A stretch of 7,148 bases of DNA from Pseudomonadota bacterium (GCA_023428515.1 JAEYXI010000197.1:1-7148), one strand, 5' to 3'. Counted from the stretch's first letter, positions 1 through 6,703 are shown. Notes: generated from the letters alone by a model not told the origin. A program made the numbers and translations.

Positions 1-1170
1 GTGCAGGAAGGAGAAGAGCGTCCCTTTCTCGAATGCCTGCCGCTCGCTGCGCTGAGGCTTGAGCCGAAAACGATCGCCAGCCTCGAAAGCGTCGGCTTGC
101 GCACGGTGGGCTCGGTCCTGGCGGCGCCGCGCGCGCCGCTCGCCCGCCGTTTCGGCGCCATGCTGCTCCTGCGTCTCGACCAGGCGCTGGGCGAGGTCGA
201 GGAGGCCGTCTCGCCCCGCCTGCCCGTTCCCGCCCTTTCGATCGAGCGGCATCTCGCCGAACCGATCGGCCTCGTCGAGGACATAGAACGGCTGGTTCCC
301 CTGCTCGGCAGAAGCCTGAAGCGCGACCTCGAGCGGCGCGGCGAAGGTGCGCGCCTGTTCGAACTGCTGCTTTTCCGGGTCGACGGCGCGGTCTCCCGCA
401 TTTCGGCGCGCGCCTCTCTGCCGCTGCGCGAGCCTATTGCCATCGCAAGGCTTTTTCACGAAAGGCTGGCAGCCCTCGGCGCCGTGCTCGAGCCCGGCTA
501 CGGCTTCGACCTCGTGCGGCTCTCCGCCTTCGAGACGGCGGCAGTCGAAACACCGCAGGCGGATCTCGACGGCGAAGCGGGCGCTGCAAGCGAGGATGTC
601 GCACTCTTCTCCGACCGCGTGCGCGCCCGTCTCGGACGAACCGCGATGCTGACGCCCTTTCTCGTCGAGAGCCACCTGCCCGAGCGTGCGGCATCGCTCG
701 TCCCTTCCGACGCCCCGGCGCCGGAAAGAAAAGCACCGGCCGCCCCCAGAAGGAATGTCGATTTTTCTCCCTCCCGCCGGGCTCCCGAACGCCCGCTGAG
801 ATTGTTCGCCCGCCCCGAGCCGATCGACGTGCCGGTGACGGAAGTTCCGGAGGGCCCGCCGCTCAACTTCCGCTGGCGTCGCGCCATGCACCGTGTGACG
901 CGTGCCGAAGGGCCGGAGCGCGTCGCACCCGAATGGTGGCTGCACGGCAAGCCCGAGGTGAAGGCGGACGAGAACGAGAAGGACAAGGAGGAAAGAGAGG
1001 CGAAACGGGAAAAGGCGGAGAGGGCGGCCGTGGCAGACGAAACAGCGCGAATGACCCGCGATTATTTCCGCGTCGAGGACACCGACGGCCACCGTTTCTG
1101 GATCTACCGCGAGGGCCTCTACAGGAAGGGCGCCGCGCCGCGCTGGTATCTGCAGGGCGTCTCGGCATGA
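1..1170 (+). CDS. imuB: ImuB, Y-family polymerase-like mutasome subunit (3' part; 5' end outside window)
   Basis: ImuB is the catalytically degenerate Y-family protein that links ImuA, DnaE2 and the beta sliding clamp during SOS mutagenesis (family knowledge). The frame is open to the first base, and the N-terminal palm is missing, so the GTG at base 1 is not taken as a start. The 389 visible residues begin near the helix-hairpin-helix/thumb (about 12-50). A little-finger-like region follows (about 75-180), then a low-complexity linker. R264-P272 (RPLRLFARP) is a candidate clamp-binding motif. An FRWRR block (290-294) and W312-W313 follow. Residues 321-349 are a Lys/Glu-rich, probably helical stretch. 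The end, about 352-389 and finishing RWYLQGVSA, is the aromatic-rich C-terminus typical of alphaproteobacterial ImuB. The stop overlaps the dnaE2 start by four bases (ATGA), which implies one operon and translational coupling. Identity is secure; the clamp motif is inference. Confidence 0.93.
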   Translation: MQEGEERPFLECLPLAALRLEPKTIASLESVGLRTVGSVLAAPRAPLARRFGAMLLLRLDQALGEVEEAVSPRLPVPALSIERHLAEPIGLVEDIERLVPLLGRSLKRDLERRGEGARLFELLLFRVDGAVSRISARASLPLREPIAIARLFHERLAALGAVLEPGYGFDLVRLSAFETAAVETPQADLDGEAGAASEDVALFSDRVRARLGRTAMLTPFLVESHLPERAASLVPSDAPAPERKAPAAPRRNVDFSPSRRAPERPLRLFARPEPIDVPVTEVPEGPPLNFRWRRAMHRVTRAEGPERVAPEWWLHGKPEVKADENEKDKEEREAKREKAERAAVADETARMTRDYFRVEDTDGHRFWIYREGLYRKGAAPRWYLQGVSA

Positions 1171-4100
1171 ACGCGCCTGCCGCACCGGCCTATGTCGAAT
1201 TCGGCGTGCAGTCGAATTTTTCCTTCCTGCGCGGCGCCTCCAAGCCGGAAGAGCTGGTCGTCACCGCCGCCCTGCTCGGCCACGCCGGCATGGGGCTCGC
1301 CGATCGCAACACGGTCGCCGGCGTCGTGCGCGCCTGGGGCCAGTCGAAGCACATAGGCCAATCAGAGAAGGGCGAAGCGATCACGCTTCCCTATCATCCC
1401 GGTGCCCGCCTGGTTTTCTGCGACGGCACTCCCGACGTGCTCGCCTACCCCCGGGACCGCAAGGGTTGGGGCAATCTTTGCCGGCTTCTCACCCAGGCGA
1501 ATCTTCGCGACGAAAGCCCCAAGGGCGACCCGCAGCTTTATCGCGCCGACCTGATGGAATGGGGCGATTGCATGTCGCTCGCCGTGCTGCCCGACCTCGA
1601 AGCCGACGCCGGCGAGACTCTCCCCCTCCTGCGCAACCTCCTCGACCGTTTCGGCAAGGCTATCCGCCTCGCCGTGGCGCCTGCCTATCTTGGCAATGAC
1701 CACTTCCGGCTGGAACAGGCAGCCGCTCTCGCCTCAGCGTCTGGCATGCGGCTGATGGCGACCAACGACGTGCTCTATCACGCCGCCGAGCGACGGCCCC
1801 TGCAGGACGCGCTCACGGCGATACGGCTCAACGTGCCGGTGGCGAACGCTGGCTTCGAGCTCAGGGCGAATGCCGAGCGACACATGAAGGCGCCACTGGA
1901 GATGGCGCGCCTGTTCAAGAACCATCCTGAAGCGCTCGCCGAGACGATCCGTTTCGCCGGCGAGCTGACATTTTCTTTGGATCAACTCCGCTACAATCTA
2001 CCCGATCAACAGACGCGGGACGGCGCCACGCCGCAGCAAGAACTGGAAAGGCTGACCTGGGAGGGCGCGGCGCTTAGATGGCCCGATGGGATAAAGCCTG
2101 ACATCAAGGAAATTATCGACAAGGAATTGGGACTCGTCGGGAAGCTCGGCTACGCAGGCTATTTCCTCACGGTACATGATGTTGTCCGCTATGCTCGGGA
2201 AGAGTTGAGGATTCTCTGTCAAGGGCGAGGTTCGGCAGCGAATTCTTTGATCTGCTACTGCCTGCAGATTACCGATATCGGCCCGCATCGCATGGAAACA
2301 CTCTTCGAGCGGTTCATTTCGGAAGAACGAGGAGAGCCACCCGACATCGACGTCGATTTCGAGCATGAACGGCGACCCGAAGTGCTCGAATATGTCTACA
2401 GGAAGTATAGCGAGAAGCACACGTCGCTCGCCGCTGCCGTAATTAGCTACAGAGGGCGTTCGGCTCTGCGCGAAGTTTCAAAGGCGATGGGCTTATCAGA
2501 CGACATCCGCAGCGCATTGTCGGGATCGATCTGGGGCTGGTCGTCCGAAAGGATCGGAGAGACAGAAGCCAAGGCTGGTGGCCTCGATCGGACAGACCCT
2601 CGTTCACAGCATGTCATCGCCCTTGCCAACCAAATTCTGGAGTTTCCACGTCATCTGACCCAGCATGTCGGCGGCTTCGTCATCACCAAGGATCGGCTCG
2701 ACCAGATCGTGCCCATCGTCAAGACAGCGATGCCCGACCGTAAGATGGTGGAGTGGGACAAGGACGATCTGGACGCTGTGGGCCTCTTCAAGGTCGACAT
2801 CCTTGCGCTGGGCATGCTTTCTTGCCTGCGGCGTTGTTTCGACCTGCTCAAAGAGCACTATCCGACAGAGTCTGCACACAGCCTTGCAACAATCCCGGAA
2901 GGATTGAACGAAGTCTACGACATGATTTGCCGCGCCGACACGCTCGGCGTCTTCCAGATTGAATCGCGGGCACAGATGTCGATGCTGCCGCGCCTACGGC
3001 CAAGAGAATTCTACGACCTCGTCATCGAGGTAGCGATCGTTCGGCCCGGCCCCATCCAGGGCAACATGGTCCATCCCTATCTCAGGCGCCGGATAGGAAA
3101 AGAAAAAATCGAATCCCCCGGCAAGCTAGAAAATATCTTGAGGCGAACACTCGGTGTCCCGCTTTTTCAGGAACAGGCGATGAAGATTGCTATCGACTGC
3201 GCGGGGTTCTCTCCCGCGAGAGCCGATAAGCTCCGTCGAGCCATGGCGACGTTCAAGCGCACGGGCACGATCGACAAGCTGAAGGATGAATTCATTGAAG
3301 GCATGGAGAAGAACAACTACGCGCGCGAATTCGCAGAGCGTTGCTTCGCCCAAATCGAAGGCTTCGGCGAATACGGCTTTCCGGAAAGCCACGCCGCCTC
3401 CTTCGCGCTGCTCGTCTATGCGTCCTGCTGGTTCAAGACCTTCTACCCCGACGTCTTCTGCGCTGCGATCCTCAATTCCCAGCCAATGGGTTTCTACGCG
3501 CCGGCGCAGCTCGTGCGCGACGCGCGCGACCACGGCGTCGAGGTGCACGAGGTCGACGTCAATTTGTCCAGCTGGGACTGCACGCTGGAGAAGGCGGAAT
3601 TCGATCCCGGTCGCATCCTCGGCCGTCACGCCGAAATGCGCGGTGTCATCAGGACGACGCATGCCGTCCGCCTCGGCTTCCGCCAGATCAAAGGCCTGTC
3701 GGAGGACCGCATGGAAGCGTTCGTTGCCCGTCGCGGCGACGGCTACGAATCGGTGCGCGACGTCTGGCTGCGCTCCGGTCTCGATGTCGACGAGATCGAG
3801 AAGCTCGCACAGGCCGACGCATTCCACTCGATCGGCCTCGACCGCCGCGCTGCGCTCTGGCAGGTCCGCGCGCTCGACCGCAAGGCCGCCGCCGAAACCA
3901 TGCCTCTGTTCGATCGCCCCGGCGTCAAGCTGCCGGATAATGAGCCGGCTACGAAACTGCCCGTCATGCCGGCGGGGGAGCATGTCATCCACGATTACCG
4001 CTCGCTCGGCCTGTCGCTGAAAGCCCACCCGGTTTCCTTCCTGCGTGACCGGCTGGACAGGATCGGCGTCACGCCCAACGAGAGGCTGCCCCGCATCCCC

Positions 4101-4547
4101 GACAAGAGTCGTGTTTCTGTGGCCGGGCTCGTCCTCGTACGGCAGCGCCCCGGCAAGGGCAACGCGATCTTCCTGACGTTGGAGGACGACAAGGGGATCG
4201 CCAACGTCATCGTCTGGAAGAGGGATTTCGCGCGGCTCTTGCCTGTCATCATGAGCTCGAAATTCGTCCGTGTGACCGGCAGGCTGCAGTCCGAATCGGG
4301 TGTCGTACACATCGTCGCCGAGACGATCGAGGATTTGACTCCTTGGCTCTCAGCCCTGCTGGAGGAGAGCGCTCATCCCGGTCCGGCCGCGCCGGACGGC
4401 GAAACAACCTCCGCCGGTGCAATGACGCAAGACCGGCGAAAACTCGCGCCCTTCGTGAGAAGAAACGTTCCCGTCGAGATGGCCGATACTGAGATGCTAA
4501 CCCGCAAGGCCGGCAGCGTCATGCCGAAGGGACGGAATTTCCAGTGA
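1167..4547 (+). CDS. dnaE2: Error-prone DNA polymerase III alpha subunit DnaE2
   Basis: DnaE2 (ImuC) is a C-family polymerase that replaces replicative DnaE for mutagenic bypass of lesions. The start is the ATG at 1167, overlapping the imuB stop; the frame is open further upstream but that part lies inside imuB. The protein has 1126 residues, normal for the family. An N-terminal PHP-like domain opens with YVEFGVQSNFSFLRG (9-23) and lacks the metal-binding HxH of active PHP domains. The palm carries the catalytic acids D395 and D397 in PDIDVDF (392-398) and D544 in FKVD. RPGP (626-629), RAMATFKRTGT (about 691-701) and GFPESHAASF (737-746) are conserved polymerase blocks. A helix-hairpin-helix region lies at about 835-900 and an OB-fold near 983-1060. 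The end, MPKGRNFQ, resembles the conserved family C-terminus. No frameshift or missing catalytic residue is seen. Expression should follow imuAB under SOS control. Base composition shifts mid-gene (separate entry). Confidence 0.97.
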   Translation: MNAPAAPAYVEFGVQSNFSFLRGASKPEELVVTAALLGHAGMGLADRNTVAGVVRAWGQSKHIGQSEKGEAITLPYHPGARLVFCDGTPDVLAYPRDRKGWGNLCRLLTQANLRDESPKGDPQLYRADLMEWGDCMSLAVLPDLEADAGETLPLLRNLLDRFGKAIRLAVAPAYLGNDHFRLEQAAALASASGMRLMATNDVLYHAAERRPLQDALTAIRLNVPVANAGFELRANAERHMKAPLEMARLFKNHPEALAETIRFAGELTFSLDQLRYNLPDQQTRDGATPQQELERLTWEGAALRWPDGIKPDIKEIIDKELGLVGKLGYAGYFLTVHDVVRYAREELRILCQGRGSAANSLICYCLQITDIGPHRMETLFERFISEERGEPPDIDVDFEHERRPEVLEYVYRKYSEKHTSLAAAVISYRGRSALREVSKAMGLSDDIRSALSGSIWGWSSERIGETEAKAGGLDRTDPRSQHVIALANQILEFPRHLTQHVGGFVITKDRLDQIVPIVKTAMPDRKMVEWDKDDLDAVGLFKVDILALGMLSCLRRCFDLLKEHYPTESAHSLATIPEGLNEVYDMICRADTLGVFQIESRAQMSMLPRLRPREFYDLVIEVAIVRPGPIQGNMVHPYLRRRIGKEKIESPGKLENILRRTLGVPLFQEQAMKIAIDCAGFSPARADKLRRAMATFKRTGTIDKLKDEFIEGMEKNNYAREFAERCFAQIEGFGEYGFPESHAASFALLVYASCWFKTFYPDVFCAAILNSQPMGFYAPAQLVRDARDHGVEVHEVDVNLSSWDCTLEKAEFDPGRILGRHAEMRGVIRTTHAVRLGFRQIKGLSEDRMEAFVARRGDGYESVRDVWLRSGLDVDEIEKLAQADAFHSIGLDRRAALWQVRALDRKAAAETMPLFDRPGVKLPDNEPATKLPVMPAGEHVIHDYRSLGLSLKAHPVSFLRDRLDRIGVTPNERLPRIPDKSRVSVAGLVLVRQRPGKGNAIFLTLEDDKGIANVIVWKRDFARLLPVIMSSKFVRVTGRLQSESGVVHIVAETIEDLTPWLSALLEESAHPGPAAPDGETTSAGAMTQDRRKLAPFVRRNVPVEMADTEMLTRKAGSVMPKGRNFQ
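1965..3350 (+). other. Lower-GC segment inside dnaE2 (putative recombinant block)
   Basis: Hand counts of GC per 60-base row are about 62-63% in rows sampled before about 2100, then mostly 48-58% between 2101 and 3180 (29/60 at 2161-2220, 31/60 at 2101-2160, 30/60 at 3121-3180), then 63-73% again (38/60 at 3361-3420, 44/60 at 3481-3540). Codons rare elsewhere in the window (TTA, ATA, AGA, GGA, ATT, AAA) cluster here. A codon shift is first visible near 1968 and the return lies near 3340-3380. The reading frame is intact throughout and the segment covers all three catalytic aspartates. Origin by recombination with a different dnaE2 copy is inference; edges are approximate. Confidence 0.55.
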
Positions 4548-4575
4548 ACGGAAGACCACCGCCCGCCGACAATGC
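4548..4575. other. Convergent intergenic gap between dnaE2 and the Trm112-like gene
   Basis: The dnaE2 stop (TGA, 4545-4547) and the opposing stop of the Trm112-like gene (TAG on the minus strand, 4576-4578) are only 28 bases apart. I see no hairpin followed by a T-run in either direction, so there is no recognisable intrinsic terminator. Transcripts from the two sides probably run into each other or end by Rho. Confidence 0.7.
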
Positions 4576-4800
4576 CTAACGCACCTCCGGCGGAACTGTC
4601 GGCGCGTCCGGATCGATGGTCCTTGCCTCCGACGGCAGCAGCACTGGAATGCCGTCGCGAACCGGATAGGCGAGCTTGGCGACCTTCGAGACGAGCTCGC
4701 AACGCTCCTCGTCCCACACCAGCGGCCCTTTTGTCAGGGGGCAGGCGAGCAGTTCGAGCATCTTCACGTCGATGCCGGACTTACGTTGACTGTCGCTCAC
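4576..4800 (-). CDS. Trm112-like small protein (UPF0434 type)
   Basis: The 74-residue product matches the short bacterial Trm112-like family. The core [15 protein letters not shown] (13-27) is followed by a polar turn and the signature [18 protein letters not shown] (43-60), with a short acidic, Pro-rich tail. Eukaryotic Trm112 is a zinc-binding activator of methyltransferases; the role of the short bacterial proteins is not settled. Only two cysteines are present (C20 and C34), and the usual CPxC pair is reduced to CPLT, so full zinc coordination is unlikely. The start is GTG at 4800, supported by AGGGGA five bases upstream (4806-4811); a later ATG (residue 14) would cut into the core. It lies 36 bases after the LON-domain gene on the same strand, so probably in the same operon, and converges on dnaE2. 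Confidence 0.85.
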   Translation of the reverse strand: MSDSQRKSGIDVKMLELLACPLTKGPLVWDEERCELVSKVAKLAYPVRDGIPVLLPSEARTIDPDAPTVPPEVR

Positions 4801-4836
4801 ACTCTTCCCCTGCCTTTGCGAAAATACCTGCCGATC

Positions 4837-5508
4837 CTACTGCAGGCTCGATCCGAAATCCTCATTGTCGCGCGCCAGTGCCATTTCGGTCAGTGCGATC
4901 AACGTCTCGGCCCGGCTCTTCAGGTCCGGCGCCTCGAGCAGCGCCTGCTTCTCCGCCGGGCCGTAAGGCGCCATCATCGACAGCGCATTGACCAGCATGG
5001 CGTTTTCCGCACGGCTGACGCTGTTCCAGTCGGCGTCGAGATCGTTCGCCTCGAGATAGGAGCGGAAAGCCTTGAGCAACGCCGGCCGGTCGACCTCCGC
5101 GCCCGAGCGATCTTCCTCCAGGTCGGCGCCGAACGGCGAGATGCGGCATTGCCGGAACGGCGTCTTCACCTCCATCTCCTCCGCAACGCGGAACCGGCAG
5201 ACCCCTTGCAGCGCGATCATATAGCGGCCGTCGCCGGTTTCGGTGAGCGAGGTGATGCGGCCCATGCAGCCGACATTCACGATCACCGGCTCGCCGTCCT
5301 CGCGCAGCGTGCCGTCGAAACCCGGCTGGATCATGCCGATCAGCCGGTCGCCGGCCATCGCCGCATCCACCATCTGCAGGTAGCGCGGCTCGAATATGTT
5401 GAGCGGCATTCGCCCGCCCGGCAGCAGCAGCGCCGCCGGCAGCGGGAAGACCGGGATGATGGACGGCAGGTCTGCTACACGCCGGTAATTGAAATTGCCT
5501 GCCTGCAC
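4837..5508 (-). CDS. Stand-alone LON N-terminal (substrate-binding) domain protein
   Basis: This 223-residue protein consists of the LON N-terminal domain only. PVFPLPAALLLPGGRMPLNI (19-38) followed by FEPRY (39-43) is the family hallmark, and GDRLIGMIQPG follows. There is no AAA+ ATPase and no Ser-Lys protease domain, so it is not the Lon protease. In Lon this domain recognises substrates; stand-alone versions are widespread in alphaproteobacteria with no firmly established role, possibly as adaptors. I chose the GTG at 5508 over the longer frame (open to 5559) because CGGAGGAAGG lies just upstream, and because the protein then begins MQAGNFNYRR, as I recall for rhizobial homologues. The extra 17 residues look like leader. 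It sits between cnoX (149-base gap with hairpins) and the Trm112-like gene (36-base gap). Soluble and presumably cytoplasmic. Confidence 0.88.
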   Translation of the reverse strand: MQAGNFNYRRVADLPSIIPVFPLPAALLLPGGRMPLNIFEPRYLQMVDAAMAGDRLIGMIQPGFDGTLREDGEPVIVNVGCMGRITSLTETGDGRYMIALQGVCRFRVAEEMEVKTPFRQCRISPFGADLEEDRSGAEVDRPALLKAFRSYLEANDLDADWNSVSRAENAMLVNALSMMAPYGPAEKQALLEAPDLKSRAETLIALTEMALARDNEDFGSSLQ

Positions 5509-5510
5509 CG

Positions 5511-5520
5511 CCTTCCTCCG
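5511..5520 (-). promoter_or_regulatory. Ribosome binding site deciding the LON-domain start
   Basis: On the minus strand these bases read CGGAGGAAGG. The GGAGG core is six bases before the GTG at 5508. This is the strongest Shine-Dalgarno sequence in the window and supports the GTG rather than the in-frame upstream start at 5559. Confidence 0.75.
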
Positions 5521-5525
5521 ATACT

Positions 5526-5538
5526 CCAGACAATCTGG
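5526..5538. promoter_or_regulatory. Perfect 13-base inverted repeat, possible operator
   Basis: CCAGA-CAA-TCTGG is a perfect 5+3+5 inverted repeat. It lies 17 bases before the GTG of the LON-domain gene and just upstream of its ribosome binding site. It could be a regulator site or a small RNA stem affecting initiation; arms this short can also occur by chance. No convincing promoter was recognised next to it. Confidence 0.3.
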
Positions 5539-5543
5539 TGCGC

Positions 5544-5586
5544 CGCGCGGGAATCGCAAGGCTTTAGGTGCTGTTCTTCCCGCGCG
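5544..5586. repeat. Inverted repeat with perfect 10-base GC-rich arms
   Basis: The left arm CGCGCGGGAA (5544-5553) is the exact reverse complement of the right arm TTCCCGCGCG (5577-5586), with a 23-base loop. It lies in the leader of the LON-domain gene. No T-run follows on either strand, so it does not look like a standard intrinsic terminator. A structured leader, an mRNA-processing site or part of a dispersed repeat are possible. Confidence 0.6.
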
Positions 5587-5596
5587 ACCCGCCGAC

Positions 5597-5630
5597 CATC
5601 CTCATCCTGCGAGGTGCAGGGACGAGGATG
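5597..5630. repeat. Imperfect hairpin, possible dispersed intergenic repeat relic
   Basis: The arms CATCCTCATCCTGC (5597-5610) and GCAGGGACGAGGATG (5616-5630) pair over 13 base pairs with one mismatch and one bulged G, around the five-base loop GAGGT. It lies 28 bases past the cnoX stop, in the right place to protect or terminate the cnoX transcript, but has no T-run. The CTCATCCTG...GAGGATGA pattern recalls short palindromic repeats common in rhizobial intergenic DNA; that link is from memory and unverified. Confidence 0.5.
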
Positions 5631-5638
5631 ATGCGGCG

Positions 5639-5663
5639 TCCGTCTAGGAGATTCCGTCTAGGA
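5639..5663. repeat. 11-base direct repeat, period 14, across the cnoX stop
   Basis: TCCGTCTAGGA occurs at 5639-5649 and again at 5653-5663, separated by three bases. The second copy contains the cnoX stop codon (CTA at 5658-5660, TAG on the minus strand). The first copy places its CTA out of frame, so it is not a back-up stop. It looks like a small local duplication. Confidence 0.7.
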
Positions 5664-6629
5664 AAACAGCAGCGACGAAAGCTTCCGGCGGGCCGAAAGC
5701 GTCGCCTCGTCGGTCATTCCCCAGGCCTCGAACAGCTTGAGCAACTGGGCCCGCGCTCCGTCGTCGTTCCAGGTGCGGTCTGCCTTGACGATGGCAAGCA
5801 GATTGTCGGCTGCCTCGTCGCGCTTTCCCTGCGTGTTCTGGATCATGGCGAGGTCGAATCGCGCCTGGTGATCCCCGGGGTTTTCGGCAAGCTGCCGCTC
5901 GAGCTCAGCCGGATCACCGAGACCCGCCGCTTCGGCGGCAAGGTCGATCTTCGTCCTGACAGCCGCGATCGCTGCATTGCCCTGCTTGTCGGCCGGCGTG
6001 CGGGCGAGCACCTCTTCGGCGCCGGCCTTGTCGCCCGCGTCGAACAGAATGTCCGCCAGGGCGGCGATGGCGTCGAGATTGTCGGGTTGTTCCTGCAGCA
6101 CGGCGTCGTAGATGCCCGCCGCCGTCTGCATGTCGCCCGCCTCGCGCGCCTGCTTGGCCGCGGCAAGCGCCTCGGCCAGCTGCGGCTCGCCGTCCTTTCC
6201 GACCAGCTTCTGGACAAAATCGCGGATCTGGCTTTCGGGTATCGCCCCCATGAAGCCGTCGACCGGCTGGCCGTTTTTGAACGCGATCACCGCGGGAATG
6301 GACTGGATGCCGAGCTGGCCGGCAATCGCCGGATGCTCGTCTATGTTCATCTTGACCAGCTTGACCGCGCCGCCGGCGGCCGCGACGACCTTTTCAAGCG
6401 CCGGCTGAAGCTGCTTGCACGGGCCGCACCAGGGCGCCCAGAAATCGACCAGCACTGGGAGTTTTCGCGATTCCTGGATGACGTCGGCGGTAAAACTCGC
6501 CGTCGTCACATCCTTCACCGCCAGCGGCGCGGCATGCGCTCCGTTGCTCTCTGGCCCGGTGGAGCCGAAGCTGACATTTGTGGAATACTGGCCGCCCGTG
6601 CCGCCGAACGGATTGTCCTTGTCGCTCAT
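5658..6629 (-). CDS. cnoX: Thioredoxin-TPR protein, CnoX/YbbN-type chaperedoxin
   Basis: The 323-residue protein joins a thioredoxin domain to TPR-like helical repeats, the CnoX (YbbN) architecture. CnoX in E. coli is a redox-linked holdase that works with the chaperonin. Here a low-complexity Gly/Ser-rich N-terminus (1-35) precedes the thioredoxin fold (about 40-143), which has an intact active site WCGPC (C68, C71) and the conserved Pro in SIPAV (P112). Residues about 150-323 are Ala-rich amphipathic helices with TPR spacing. E. coli CnoX has SQHC in place of CGPC, so this protein could also be an active oxidoreductase. No signal peptide is seen, so it should be cytoplasmic. The ATG at 6629 has GGAAGGA four bases upstream. 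Databases may list it as a thioredoxin (trxA) or ybbN. It follows the ProXp-like gene after 73 bases. Confidence 0.9.
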   Translation of the reverse strand: MSDKDNPFGGTGGQYSTNVSFGSTGPESNGAHAAPLAVKDVTTASFTADVIQESRKLPVLVDFWAPWCGPCKQLQPALEKVVAAAGGAVKLVKMNIDEHPAIAGQLGIQSIPAVIAFKNGQPVDGFMGAIPESQIRDFVQKLVGKDGEPQLAEALAAAKQAREAGDMQTAAGIYDAVLQEQPDNLDAIAALADILFDAGDKAGAEEVLARTPADKQGNAAIAAVRTKIDLAAEAAGLGDPAELERQLAENPGDHQARFDLAMIQNTQGKRDEAADNLLAIVKADRTWNDDGARAQLLKLFEAWGMTDEATLSARRKLSSLLFS

Positions 6630-6703
6630 GTCGTCCTTCCGATGCTTCGCTGCGCGTCTATGGCGGAAACGGCCGCGCCGGCCTGCTGGCCAGCATGTGG
6701 CAA

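Noticed and set aside
1..60. GTG at base 1 as a true start of a short ImuB
   Set aside because: The protein begins mid-domain and the conserved Y-family palm must lie upstream, so the gene is cut by the window edge.
933..1166. Upstream extension of the dnaE2 frame to an ATG at 933
   Set aside because: It lies wholly inside imuB and encodes an Arg/Gly-rich low-complexity stretch. The ATG at 1167 gives the normal DnaE2 N-terminus and the ATGA overlap.
3126..4310. A 394-residue open frame on the minus strand inside dnaE2
   Set aside because: The dnaE2 frame is clearly real here (polymerase blocks, HhH, OB-fold). The antisense product resembles no family known to me and follows from codon bias.
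5530..5565. A sigma-70-like promoter for the LON-domain gene (CTTGCG, about 17 bases, CAGATT on the minus strand)
   Set aside because: The -10 match is poor and the would-be -10 overlaps the 13-base inverted repeat; chance match cannot be excluded.
4786..5631. A 281-residue plus-strand frame opposite the LON-domain gene
   Set aside because: It is antisense to a clear LON-N protein and is Arg/His-rich without motifs, a shadow frame.
6630..6703. Possible terminator or promoter between the ProXp-like gene and cnoX
   Set aside because: There is a perfect 10-base palindrome GCTGGCCAGC (6685-6694) and other GC-rich short repeats, but no T-run and no recognisable -35/-10 pair; too weak to call.
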